This document shows positions 38,075 through 46,487 of a DNA stretch of 64,000 bases, one piece after another; the first letter of the stretch is position 1; the number at the start of each line of letters is the position of its first letter. Below the pieces are notes generated by a model. It searched no databases. It saw nothing but the letters and a program-made list of their open reading frames with translations, and was not told where the DNA came from. Location: assembly GCF_004924335.1 (NCBI RefSeq), contig NZ_CP024633.1:3410001-3474000 (forward strand). Direction: 5' to 3'. The stretch comes from Mycobacteroides salmoniphilum. Its GTDB lineage: Bacteria > Actinomycetota > Actinomycetes > Mycobacteriales > Mycobacteriaceae. Made by a program: the position numbers and the translations under genes.

Positions 38075-39772
38075 GTGACCGCATTTGTCCTCGCGTCCGC
38101 GTCCCCCGCACGCGAACGGATCCTCGAGCAGGCCGGCCTCAATCCGGTCGTCATCGTGTCGCACGTCGACGAACATCTCGTCATGGCGACGCAGCCTTCG
38201 GGCACCGCACCAACGCGCGCCGTGGAGGTTCTGGCCTGCGCCAAGGCGTTTGACGTCGCGACGGCGTTGGCCGGCGAGGTAGCGGCCGATGCAGTAGTGC
38301 TGGGCTGCGATTCGATGCTCTTCCTCGATGGCACATTGCAGGGCAAGCCGGGCACCGTCGAGGAAGCGCGCCGCCGTTGGGGGCTGATGGCCGGACGCTC
38401 CGCCGAGCTGCTGACCGGACACTGCCTGGTGCGGGTAGTCGACGGCAAACCCGTCGCACGTGTCAGCGAAACACGCTCGACCACAGTGCATTTCGGCACG
38501 CCATCGGCGGAAGACCTCGAGGCGTACCTGGCAACCGGCGAGCCCCTCCAGGTAGCGGGCGCATTCACGCTCGACGGCTTGGGCAGCTGGTTCGTCGAAG
38601 GCATCGATGGCGACCCATCGAATGTGATCGGTGTCAGCGTGCCGCTGCTCGGGCGGCTGCTGGACAAGCTCGGCGTACCCGCCTCGTCATTGTGGGTCGG
38701 CCACGTTAAGCACGTGCCGCCAAAGCCCTTCCACCCGGACACGCCCTCGGTCGCCCCGTTGCCGCCTCGCATGGTGCCGATGTTCGACTCGCTCGTGATG
38801 ATCGGGCCGACCCAACAGCAAGAATTCAGGGACACCCACGGCAACCCGATTCCCCACATGCCATCGATCAACACCAGCTTCCAAACCGCCTGTCGCGACG
38901 ATTCGTTCGACCTCGGTGTGCACACCAACCGCGGGGCCTGCCTGTGGACCGGCGACTACCTGAATACCGGCGATGGCATCCAGTTGATTGCCGTCGACCC
39001 CGCCAGTCCCTCGGTCGCGCTGGGTGGGCGCTCCAAACCCCTTGTGCTGCCCGCGGATGCGCAGGACGGTGCCCGGCTGCTGCCTACCGGATCGGCGGAG
39101 TTGGCGCACCGCTCGCTGTTGTTCGCCTCATGTATTCCGTCGCCGGGATGCAGCACCTTCGTATCGGCCGACACCACCGTGTACGACGTGAGCGAGCCGG
39201 GCAAGTCGTCATACCGGCCGTTGGGGGTCATGGTCGGCATCTCGCAACCGAGCGGGGTTTCGGTGCCCGGTCGCCGGATGCTGGTGGCGGGCAATATCGG
39301 AACCGGCCCCTGGGCGCCGCGGATCGCCTGGCTCACACCGCCGATCGACGATCCGGCCTTCCTGGACTCGTCGGCGTGGGAGAAGGTCGGTCAGATCACC
39401 GGTGGCGGGGACCGCGAAAATCAGTTGTTCGCCCTGCCCGCAGGCGGTTTCGGGCTGCTGGATTCCAATGGCTCCGGCGACGCGCACATCGGGCTCAAGC
39501 TGTTCCGGACCCCACAGGAGTTGGTCAGCGAGCCCATGACGGTGCTGATCCGCAACGATCCGTCCGATCCGCGGCCGGATGACCCGTTCATGTCCCGGGA
39601 TCCACACAGGCTGTTGCAGCCGTACGGGCCTCAGGTCGTCAGCATCACCATGAACGCCGACGGCACACAGACGCTGTATTTCCTGGTAAGCCAATGGGTT
39701 ACCGATCCGACGCGCGCTTACCGAACCATCCTGTATTCCATCGTCTTGGCACCCCAGTACCTGAGCATCTAG
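38075..39772 (+). CDS. maf: Maf-type nucleotide pyrophosphatase fused to a ~350-residue unknown domain
   Basis: The first ~207 residues are a complete Maf domain (nucleoside-triphosphate pyrophosphatase implicated in modified-nucleotide hydrolysis and septum control): LASASPARERIL at the N-terminus, GCDSMLFLDG with the catalytic aspartate, and the usual end LGVPASSLW. The frame then continues without a stop for another ~355 residues rich in Gly, Pro, Ser and Asp, with beta-strand-like repeats (GNIGTGPWAPRIAWLTPP, NQLFALPAGGFGLLDSNG). I do not recognise that region; secreted-type folds are possible, but no signal peptide can precede it here. M. tuberculosis Maf ends at about 222 residues. The stop shares CTAG with the convergent TetR gene. 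Confidence 0.85.
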   Translation: MTAFVLASASPARERILEQAGLNPVVIVSHVDEHLVMATQPSGTAPTRAVEVLACAKAFDVATALAGEVAADAVVLGCDSMLFLDGTLQGKPGTVEEARRRWGLMAGRSAELLTGHCLVRVVDGKPVARVSETRSTTVHFGTPSAEDLEAYLATGEPLQVAGAFTLDGLGSWFVEGIDGDPSNVIGVSVPLLGRLLDKLGVPASSLWVGHVKHVPPKPFHPDTPSVAPLPPRMVPMFDSLVMIGPTQQQEFRDTHGNPIPHMPSINTSFQTACRDDSFDLGVHTNRGACLWTGDYLNTGDGIQLIAVDPASPSVALGGRSKPLVLPADAQDGARLLPTGSAELAHRSLLFASCIPSPGCSTFVSADTTVYDVSEPGKSSYRPLGVMVGISQPSGVSVPGRRMLVAGNIGTGPWAPRIAWLTPPIDDPAFLDSSAWEKVGQITGGGDRENQLFALPAGGFGLLDSNGSGDAHIGLKLFRTPQELVSEPMTVLIRNDPSDPRPDDPFMSRDPHRLLQPYGPQVVSITMNADGTQTLYFLVSQWVTDPTRAYRTILYSIVLAPQYLSI

Positions 39773-40425
39773 CCCTCGCCGAACAGCTCTGGACGCTCGG
39801 CGGCCTGGCGCCAGTCCTGCGGCGTGCCCAACAGCGCGAGCGCACTGCGCAGCATCGCAGCACGCACCGCCCGCCTGCCGTCGCTGGGCGTGGATAGATA
39901 CCGATAGCAGCCTGCCTGCATGCTCGACAGCAGCACACCTAACGTCTCCGCCGTGGGTGCGGGCCTGCCACTCGCGATCAGCGCGTGCTGAATGACCTCG
40001 ATGAGCCGGCTCTCGTAGGTGGCCCGTAGCAGGCGAGCGGGCGACGATGGATCGTGTTGTTCGATATGAAAAACAAGCCATGAGTCGCGGCCGCGCACGG
40101 CCGTATCGAGATACACGTCCAGGCCCGCACTGAGCTGTTCCATCAGGGCGCCGCCGGCATTCACCACCGGCGCCCACTGCGCCAGCATCTGCTGCTGGCT
40201 CTCCGTCACCAACGCCGTAATCACCTCTGCCACACCGTCGAAGAACGCATAGAAGGTGGGTTTCGATAGCTCGGCACGCTCGGCGATGCGCGCGACCGTA
40301 GTGCCCCGGTAGCCATGCTCGGCGTAGACCGCGGCGGCTGCGATCAGGATTCGAGCGCGCGTCGTGGCGCGCTGCTCGTCGGTCTGGGGCGGGCGCCCCC
40401 TGGACCTCCGGGGATTGACAGACAT
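39769..40425 (-). CDS. TetR-family transcriptional regulator
   Basis: Regulator of 218 residues with a basic N-terminus (RRSRGRPPQTDEQR) and a helix-turn-helix at about 44-66 (TTVARIAERAELSKPTFYAF). The C-terminal ligand domain is unassigned. It is divergent from the dienelactone hydrolase gene across 72 bases that contain a dyad, which suggests it represses that unit and itself. The ATG giving MSVNPRRSRG is used; an upstream in-frame ATG would run through the promoter. Confidence 0.88.
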   Translation of the reverse strand: MSVNPRRSRGRPPQTDEQRATTRARILIAAAAVYAEHGYRGTTVARIAERAELSKPTFYAFFDGVAEVITALVTESQQQMLAQWAPVVNAGGALMEQLSAGLDVYLDTAVRGRDSWLVFHIEQHDPSSPARLLRATYESRLIEVIQHALIASGRPAPTAETLGVLLSSMQAGCYRYLSTPSDGRRAVRAAMLRSALALLGTPQDWRQAAERPELFGEG

Positions 40426-40447
40426 CGCGCCGCAGCCTACCTTTTCA

Positions 40448-40470
40448 TTTAATTTGACGTCAGCGTTAAA
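40448..40470. promoter_or_regulatory. Candidate TetR operator between the regulator and dienelactone hydrolase genes
   Basis: A perfect TGACGTCA (40455-40462) is flanked by TTTAA on the left and TTAAA on the right, one base out of exact register. This AT-rich dyad lies in the short divergent region and is a natural operator candidate for the adjacent TetR protein. No experimental evidence. Confidence 0.45.
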
Positions 40471-40497
40471 CAATTATGTCACGGAGGCCCGCCCGGC

Positions 40498-41208
40498 ATG
40501 ACCGACATCCGCATTCCGACCCCGAATGGCGAGATCAGCGCCATCCTGGAGACACCCGACGGCGACGGACCCTGGCCGTCGATCATCGTGCTCCACGACA
40601 TCAACGGCTCGACTCCAGACCTGCGCCGCATCACCAAGAATGTCGCCTCGAACGGCTACGTGGCGCTGGCACCCGATCTGTACTCGCGCGGCCGGATCCG
40701 TTGTATCACTAGGGTCTTGACCAATCTCGCCGCTCGTCGCGGGCGGGCCGTCGAGGAGGTGCTGGCCGCCCGTGACTACGCCCAAACGTTGCCGTACACC
40801 ACCTCTTCGGTGGGAGTGGCCGGCTTCTGCATGGGCGGCGGATTCGCGATGATCACCGCGACCGAGGGATTCGATGCCGCCGCACCCTTCTACGGTGCGA
40901 TGCCCGGTCCCTACGGAGACCACTTCGAGGGATCGTGCCCCATCGTCGCGAGCCTGGGCACGCGGGACCCGTTCGTCATCCGGGGTGAGCCCCGGTTGCG
41001 CAAGGCGCTGGAAGCTCACGGTATTGAGCACGACATCAAGAAGTACGACGCGGGCCACAGTTTCGCCAACCAACTGCCCATGCAACCGCTGATGCGGATC
41101 GCCGGATTCGGATACTCCCCCGAAGCCGAAGCAGACGCATGGCAACGGGTCTACACGTTCTTCGCTCAGCACCTTCGCGAGGACGACCGGCTACAGGAGG
41201 CTCGATGA
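40498..41208 (+). CDS. Dienelactone hydrolase family protein
   Basis: Alpha/beta hydrolase of 236 residues with a cysteine nucleophile. The triad is C111 in GFCMGGGFA, D157 in GTRDPF and H187 in DAGHSFAN. Members hydrolyse dienelactone from catechol degradation or other small esters and lactones; the true substrate here is unknown. The GGAGG before the start is 10 bases from the ATG. It overlaps the methyltransferase start by four bases. Confidence 0.9.
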   Translation: MTDIRIPTPNGEISAILETPDGDGPWPSIIVLHDINGSTPDLRRITKNVASNGYVALAPDLYSRGRIRCITRVLTNLAARRGRAVEEVLAARDYAQTLPYTTSSVGVAGFCMGGGFAMITATEGFDAAAPFYGAMPGPYGDHFEGSCPIVASLGTRDPFVIRGEPRLRKALEAHGIEHDIKKYDAGHSFANQLPMQPLMRIAGFGYSPEAEADAWQRVYTFFAQHLREDDRLQEAR

Positions 41209-41957
41209 CGACCACGACGACACCGGACCGAATTCGCGAGCTGATCCGGCCCGACGCGCTCGGCGGTGATGCGCACTCGTCGGCCGGATACCTGGATCTA
41301 CTCCCGCCGCCCTCGGACCAGCCCCAGCGCGGCGCACAGCGCGCCATGAACAATCCCGTGGTCGCCGCGGTCTATGAAGGGCCGTGGCGCTGGGGGCAGA
41401 CGGTGCTCTACACCGGCATCACCCCGGCCGCCGAACGACGCCGCGCGGCAGAGTCGCTGCGGCTCAACGGGGCCCACAAGCTGCTCGATGTTGCCTGCGG
41501 GCCCGGAAACTTCACCAAGTATCTGGGACAGCACCTGGATCCCGACGCAGTGGCGGTCGGGCTGGATTTCTCTGAGCCCATGCTACGGCGCGCGGTCCGG
41601 ACCAATGCGGCCGACGGTGTTGGCTACCTGCGTGCGGACGCGCGCACTCTGCCGTTCGATGACGGGAGCTTTGATGCGGTGTGCTGTTTTGCCGCACTAT
41701 ATTTGGTACCTGAACCGTTCAAGGTTCTCGACGAGATGGTTCGGGTACTGGCACCGGGCGGCCGTATCGCGGTCATGACCAGCTGCACGCGCGGCCCCGC
41801 GCTGGTCCGGTCGACATCCGTCAAACTGGCGGCCCTCGGCGGACTGCACGGATTCGACCGGTCCGACATCACGTCCGTGTTGCGGGACGCGGGATTTCGG
41901 GACATCGAGCAGGAAGTCCGGGGCTTATCACAATTCGTGAGTGCGACAAAGAGTTAG
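41205..41957 (+). CDS. Class I SAM-dependent methyltransferase
   Basis: Methyltransferase of 250 residues in the UbiE/Methyltransf_11 group. Motif I is LLDVACGPGNFTKYL, an acidic residue ends the next strand (AVGLDFSEPML), and motif II/III region reads LPFDDGSFDAVCC with LAPGGRIAVMTS. It is coupled to the dienelactone hydrolase gene (ATGA overlap, GGAGG upstream), and its stop overlaps the convergent gntP stop by four bases. Substrate unknown; a lipid or quinone-like small molecule is typical. Confidence 0.88.
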   Translation: MTTTTTPDRIRELIRPDALGGDAHSSAGYLDLLPPPSDQPQRGAQRAMNNPVVAAVYEGPWRWGQTVLYTGITPAAERRRAAESLRLNGAHKLLDVACGPGNFTKYLGQHLDPDAVAVGLDFSEPMLRRAVRTNAADGVGYLRADARTLPFDDGSFDAVCCFAALYLVPEPFKVLDEMVRVLAPGGRIAVMTSCTRGPALVRSTSVKLAALGGLHGFDRSDITSVLRDAGFRDIEQEVRGLSQFVSATKS

Positions 41958-43342
41958 ACAAAGGCGCTCAGCAGCAGCACCATCGCGAATCCGACGACCG
42001 AAATCACCGTTTCCATCACCGACCACGATTTCAGGGTCTGACCCACCGTCATCCCGAAATACTCTTTCACCAACCAGAATCCGGCATCATTCACGTGGGA
42101 GAAGAACAGCGACCCAGCGCCTATCGCGAGCACCAACAACGCTACGTGTGCGGTAGACATGTCCGCCGCGAGCGGGGAGACAATGCCGGCGGCGGTGATG
42201 GTTGCCACCGTGGCGGATCCGGTGGCCAACCGGATCAGCACCGCGATAAGCCATCCCAGCACCAGCGCGGGGATCTGCCATTTCTCTGACCAGGTGCTCA
42301 CGGCGTCCCCGACACCCACATCAATGAGGGTCTGTTTGAATCCCCCTCCGGCACCGACAATGAAGACGATCCCCGCGATGGGGCCGAGTGACTTCTCGAT
42401 GACTCCCGAGACACCCATGCGGTCGAGACCCGAAGCCCTCCCCAAGGTCACCATCGCCACCAGGGTCGCCGCCAACAGCGCCATCAGTGGCGTGCCGGCG
42501 GTGTCGAAAATCCTCTGCACCAATGATTTCGGATTGTCGATCACCACATCGGAGAGTGCCTTCGCCAACATCAGCGCCACCGGAAGCAAGATTGTGGCCA
42601 CCACCGCGACAACACTCGGAGCGGGCCCCTTGCGTTCGACCTCGGGCGCCGTCGCGGTGGGGATCTTCAATGGCCCCACCCAGCGTTCCGCGACCCGCGC
42701 ATAGAGAGGCCCCGCAACAATCAAGGTGGGCACCGCCGCCAGCAGACCAAACGCCAGGGTGACACCCAAATCCGCCTTCAGCGCGTCCACCGCCACCAAG
42801 GGACCCGGGTGCGGCGGAACCAGTCCGTGTAAGACGGAAAGGCCCGCCAGCGCGGGAATACCCACCCGGAGCAGTGGCACATTTCCCCGGCGTGCCACCA
42901 AAAGCACGATCGGAATCAGCAGCACCACACCCACTTCGAAGAACAACGGCAGCCCCAGCACTGCCGCGATCAGGGCCACCGCCCAGGGCAGCATGCGCGG
43001 GCTGGACCGCGCGAGCACAGCATCGGCGACGATATTGGCACCACCGGAATCGGCTAGCAGCCGACCGAGCATCGCCCCCAAACCGATGAGTAATCCCACA
43101 CCGGCAATGGTCGAGCCGAATCCTGTGACAAAGGATCCCAGCAGTTTGTCGAACGGAACGCTCGCAACGGCGGCCAGGGTCCCCGATCCCAGCAGCAGCG
43201 CCAGGAACGGATGCAGCTTGAGCCGGGTGATGAGCAGGATGATCACGCCGATGCTCAGCATCACCGCAGCGAGTAGCCGAACGTCGCTCGTGGTGTGCGG
43301 GACCTTCGCCGGCTCGGCCAGCAGAAGCAGGTTGGCGTTCAT
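41954..43342 (-). CDS. gntP: GntP-family gluconate/hydroxy-acid permease
   Basis: Inner-membrane transporter of 462 residues with about 12-14 helices, of the gluconate:H+ symporter family. Conserved pieces include GLIGLGAMLGRLLADSGG, LPLFFEVGVVLLIPI, HGLVPPHPGPL and the C-terminal GSLFFSHVNDAGFWLVKEYF. The family carries gluconate, 2-keto-gluconate, glycerate and other hydroxy acids. It overlaps gntK by four bases and is the last gene of a likely five-gene operon with the acyl-CoA dehydrogenase, kinase and DUF6285-like genes, so a different hydroxy acid could be the real cargo (inference). Confidence 0.92.
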   Translation of the reverse strand: MNANLLLLAEPAKVPHTTSDVRLLAAVMLSIGVIILLITRLKLHPFLALLLGSGTLAAVASVPFDKLLGSFVTGFGSTIAGVGLLIGLGAMLGRLLADSGGANIVADAVLARSSPRMLPWAVALIAAVLGLPLFFEVGVVLLIPIVLLVARRGNVPLLRVGIPALAGLSVLHGLVPPHPGPLVAVDALKADLGVTLAFGLLAAVPTLIVAGPLYARVAERWVGPLKIPTATAPEVERKGPAPSVVAVVATILLPVALMLAKALSDVVIDNPKSLVQRIFDTAGTPLMALLAATLVAMVTLGRASGLDRMGVSGVIEKSLGPIAGIVFIVGAGGGFKQTLIDVGVGDAVSTWSEKWQIPALVLGWLIAVLIRLATGSATVATITAAGIVSPLAADMSTAHVALLVLAIGAGSLFFSHVNDAGFWLVKEYFGMTVGQTLKSWSVMETVISVVGFAMVLLLSAFV

Positions 43343-43851
43343 GCGCCGAGCTGCCTCAACGCTTCCGCTACCAGTTCCTCTGGCCCGATCCCCACATCCA
43401 GTACGACGCCCTTCTCATCGGGCTGCAATGGTTCGAGAATCTCGAACTGCGAATCCAGCAACGACGTCGGCATGAAATGCCCTGCACGATGTGACATTCG
43501 GTCACCGATGAGCGCCCGGTCGCCGGACAGGTGCACGAAGAAGGCATCCGGATATCCGGCACGGAGAACATCGCGGTATCGGCGTTTGAGCGCAGAGCAG
43601 GTCACCACCCCGCCGGACTCCTCCCGTCCGCGCTCCGACAACCATTCGGCGATCCGCTGCAGCCACGGCCATCGATCGGAGTCGTCCAGCGGGATGCCGG
43701 CCGACATCTTGGCGATGTTCGCTTCCGGATGGAAGTCATCCCCCTCTGCGCAGGGCGCACCGAGGTGCTGTGCCAAGGCCTGCGCCACGGTCGATTTGCC
43801 AACTCCTGCCACACCCATGACCACCACAACGGGTGGAGACGTTTCGGCCAC
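43339..43851 (-). CDS. gntK: Gluconokinase (GntK-type)
   Basis: P-loop carbohydrate kinase of 170 residues converting gluconate to 6-phosphogluconate. Walker A is GVAGVGKSTVAQAL, the substrate region GDDFHPEANIAKMSAGIPL, and later CSALKRRYRD and HFMPTSLLDSQFEILEPL are hallmark gluconokinase motifs. The GTG start shares a base with the stop of the upstream acyl-CoA dehydrogenase. It sits immediately before gntP, the usual pair. Confidence 0.94.
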   Translation of the reverse strand: MAETSPPVVVVMGVAGVGKSTVAQALAQHLGAPCAEGDDFHPEANIAKMSAGIPLDDSDRWPWLQRIAEWLSERGREESGGVVTCSALKRRYRDVLRAGYPDAFFVHLSGDRALIGDRMSHRAGHFMPTSLLDSQFEILEPLQPDEKGVVLDVGIGPEELVAEALRQLGA

Positions 43852-45113
43852 TAGACCCCCTTGGGCGCCTTCTGATTCATGAAGCCGAACATATACCCGG
43901 CCACCCGGCGCATCTGAATCTCCTCGGCGCCCTCGGTGATCCGGTACCGCCGGTGATGGCGGTAGATGTGTTCGAACGGCATATGGCGCGAGTACCCCAT
44001 CCCGCCATGGACCTGCATGGCGCGATCAGCGGCCTCGCAACACAACCGGTTTGCGACGTAATTGCACATCGAGACCTGCTCGGAAACCGAGAACGGACCA
44101 TAGGTGTCCATGGACCAGGCCGTCTTGTGGATCAACGCGCGCAACATCTCACACTGAGTCTGCAGCTCGACCAGGGGGAACTGGATCGCTTGGTTCGATG
44201 CCAGCGGTTTTCCAAAGGGCTTGCGCTCCTTGGCATATTCGACAGATCGGTCGATGCAGAATTGCGCCGCACCCAGGCTGGAGGCGGCCTGCCGGATCCG
44301 ATTCTCGTTGAAGAAGTGCTGCACCACACCCAGACCGCGTCCCTCTCCGCCGAAGATCGCCGAGTCGGGAACCCGTACCTCGGTCAGCGAGATGCGGGCG
44401 TGATCGGTCGGCATGTTGAAGGTCCAGAGGTACTCCTCGACCTTGAAGCCGGGCGCGTCCGCGGGCACCAGGAATGCGGTGATACCCCGTCCGTCACCGG
44501 GATCACCTGAGGTACGGGCGAATATCAGGTCGGCATCGGCGATGTGCACACCGGTGTTCCACGTCTTTTCGCCATTGATAACCCAGCTGTCGCCATCGCG
44601 CACCGCTCGGGTTTCCATATGGGTGGCATCGGAGCCGTGTTCGGGCTCGGTGATACCGAACGCGAAAAACTTGGTGCCGCTGGCGAGTCCCTCCACCCAT
44701 TCGGCCTTCTGGTCCGCCGAGCCGTACTCCAGCATGAGTAGCAGCCCCACATTGTTGCCGACGATGGCGTGCTCGTTCTGCAGGTCACAGTGCAGTCCGA
44801 GGCCGCGTCGTGCCAGGTGCTCGCGAATGACCGCCATACCCAGGTTGGACCCGTCACGTCCGCCGAACTCCGCGGGGAACGGGTACCGAAGGTGACCCGC
44901 GGCATCGGCACGCCGACGTGCCTCACCGAGCAGTGCTTCCCACTGTCCGTTGGGCAGACCGCCACGGTCCCAATCGGTCCGGGAGTCTTCCCGCCGGTGA
45001 TCGAAGAACCGGATGTTGTCATCGGACTCTTCGAGCGGCACTATCTCGCGGCCGATGAACTCGTCGAGTTCGGCGAGATAGTCGACGAGCTCGGGCGGCA
45101 GTTCGAAATTCAT
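43851..45113 (-). CDS. Acyl-CoA dehydrogenase family protein (LvaC/ACAD11-like)
   Basis: FAD-dependent enzyme of 420 residues. The FAD motif FAFGITEPEHGSDATHM, the WVINGEKTWNTG strand and the C-terminal active-site region RYRITEGAEEIQMRRVA are clear. HGGMGYSRHMPFEH is near the end. The DUF6285-like and APH-type kinase genes directly upstream match the trio LvaB-LvaA-LvaC of Pseudomonas putida, in which LvaC removes phosphate from a 4-phosphoacyl-CoA; human ACAD10/11 fuse the same two domains. The ATG giving MNFELPPELVDYL is used; an earlier start would lie in the kinase gene. Function as an Lva-type enzyme is inference. Confidence 0.88.
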   Translation of the reverse strand: MNFELPPELVDYLAELDEFIGREIVPLEESDDNIRFFDHRREDSRTDWDRGGLPNGQWEALLGEARRRADAAGHLRYPFPAEFGGRDGSNLGMAVIREHLARRGLGLHCDLQNEHAIVGNNVGLLLMLEYGSADQKAEWVEGLASGTKFFAFGITEPEHGSDATHMETRAVRDGDSWVINGEKTWNTGVHIADADLIFARTSGDPGDGRGITAFLVPADAPGFKVEEYLWTFNMPTDHARISLTEVRVPDSAIFGGEGRGLGVVQHFFNENRIRQAASSLGAAQFCIDRSVEYAKERKPFGKPLASNQAIQFPLVELQTQCEMLRALIHKTAWSMDTYGPFSVSEQVSMCNYVANRLCCEAADRAMQVHGGMGYSRHMPFEHIYRHHRRYRITEGAEEIQMRRVAGYMFGFMNQKAPKGV

Positions 45114-45130
45114 CTGGTTCCTTCCGGTGC

Positions 45131-46162
45131 CTATGGCTCTATCGATGGCTTCGTCAACATCAGCAAGTCCCACTCGATCTCGGGTATCCGGCGGCCGCTG
45201 GCGGCCATCACGATGTCCCGCACGCTCCCGTCTAGATACGACTTCGCTTGCGCGGCAAGACCCACGCCCCACCACAGGGTGCCCAGCACCTTCCACCACT
45301 GGAATCGGTCGACGTGGAATATTCCACCGGTGTTCTCGTACGCGCGCACAAACACGTCACGGCCCGCGAACCCGCCGAACTCACGCTCGTCCTCACCGAA
45401 CCGCCACATCCGCAGGGCTGTCCAGGCCACATCCCGCATGGGATCCCCGAAGCGCGTGGTGCCCTCCCAGTCCAGCACGGCACGCAACCCGTCCTCGCCG
45501 ACGATGACATTGCCGTTGCGAATATCTGTGTGTACCAGACACCGCTGCGCCGGAGGACCGGGCATGCGCTCGGTCAACCAGGACAGCGTGCGCTGAAACA
45601 CCGGGCGATCTGGGAGTAACGCCGCCACCCCCTCGCGCATCTGCTCCAACAGGACAACCGCGGGCTCGGCCTCCGGGTTGCCGGGTAGGTCGGGCGGGGC
45701 CATCGCCGGATCGATCCCGTGCAGCCGTCCCATGGCCGCACCGAGTTGGTCCGCCACCAGATTGCCGATCCCCGCCGATTGCACCAGCCGAAGCACCTTG
45801 CGCGGTACCGTCTCCCCCTCGATGCGTTCGGAGATCATGAAGGGCGAACCGAGATACGAGGATTCGGAACAGACACCGCGAACCCGGGGCACCGGAACGC
45901 CGTGGCTGCGCGCCAGCTCACGCACCCCGGCCTCACTGCTCACCGGAACCTGCTGCACGACCGCGGGCACAATCGTCGCCACCAGTTCGAGGGTTTCCCC
46001 CCCGGAAGTGGCGTCCAGCAGCACATTTCGCCGCCGTGCACCAGCGGATACGCCGACCACACCGGACACTTCAAATTTCTTGCCGAACTCGTCCTCTAGA
46101 TAGCGGGTCAGCCCGTCGCTCAGATCGGTCCCCGCCCGATGCTCATCCCCCGGAGACCTCAT
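45131..46162 (-). CDS. APH-family phosphotransferase (LvaA-like)
   Basis: Protein-kinase-like phosphotransferase of 343 residues. The catalytic loop is CLVHTDIRNGNVIV (H211, D213, N218), and the metal-binding VLDWEGTTRFGDP includes D231. It belongs to the choline/aminoglycoside phosphotransferase superfamily. Despite that name, gene context argues against antibiotic resistance: it lies 17 bases upstream of an acyl-CoA dehydrogenase gene and one base overlaps a DUF6285-like gene, the arrangement of the 4-hydroxyacyl-CoA kinase LvaA. The ATG giving MRSPGDEHRAG is chosen; a start 26 codons earlier lies in the neighbouring gene. Confidence 0.87.
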   Translation of the reverse strand: MRSPGDEHRAGTDLSDGLTRYLEDEFGKKFEVSGVVGVSAGARRRNVLLDATSGGETLELVATIVPAVVQQVPVSSEAGVRELARSHGVPVPRVRGVCSESSYLGSPFMISERIEGETVPRKVLRLVQSAGIGNLVADQLGAAMGRLHGIDPAMAPPDLPGNPEAEPAVVLLEQMREGVAALLPDRPVFQRTLSWLTERMPGPPAQRCLVHTDIRNGNVIVGEDGLRAVLDWEGTTRFGDPMRDVAWTALRMWRFGEDEREFGGFAGRDVFVRAYENTGGIFHVDRFQWWKVLGTLWWGVGLAAQAKSYLDGSVRDIVMAASGRRIPEIEWDLLMLTKPSIEP

Positions 46163-46416
46163 CACTGCCCCTCCCAAGCGTCGTACCCGGGTTTGACGAC
46201 CGCGAGGTCTGCGCGTACCGCCTCGACCAGATCGTCCCACGAAGGGTCCTCGGCAGGCGGTGCCGCAGGCACGGTCAGTTCTCGCTGCAGAATCCTGGCG
46301 ATGTTGGCACCAACGCGGGCGCGATGCACCGAAGATGAGGGCAGCTCGGATTGGAGATCGTCGAACAGTTCGGCGAGCGCACCCGCCAGTTCCGCTGCGG
46401 TCGGAATGTAGGGCAC
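46162..46416 (-). CDS. DUF6285-like small protein (LvaB-like)
   Basis: Helical protein of 84 residues beginning VPYIPTAAELAGALAELF, with a central VHRARVGANIARILQREL that is characteristic of the small DUF6285 proteins found beside APH-type kinases. In Pseudomonas putida the small protein LvaB is needed together with LvaA for 4-hydroxyacyl-CoA phosphorylation. The GTG used shares a TGATG junction with the kinase start downstream. A TTG one codon earlier is equally possible, given AGAAGG 9-12 bases upstream. Family assignment is from memory of the pattern, moderately sure. Confidence 0.75.
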   Translation of the reverse strand: MPYIPTAAELAGALAELFDDLQSELPSSSVHRARVGANIARILQRELTVPAAPPAEDPSWDDLVEAVRADLAVVKPGYDAWEGQ

Positions 46417-46487
46417 CAACCGTTTGTACCTTCTATGGTGCGTCCCTCGCGGGAATAGCGGAGAACCACCAGGAGTTGCTGTAGATC

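Noticed and set aside
45131..46162. Aminoglycoside phosphotransferase as an antibiotic-resistance gene
   Set aside because: Only the broad kinase superfamily is shared. Operon context with an acyl-CoA dehydrogenase and a DUF6285-like protein points to acyl-CoA metabolism.
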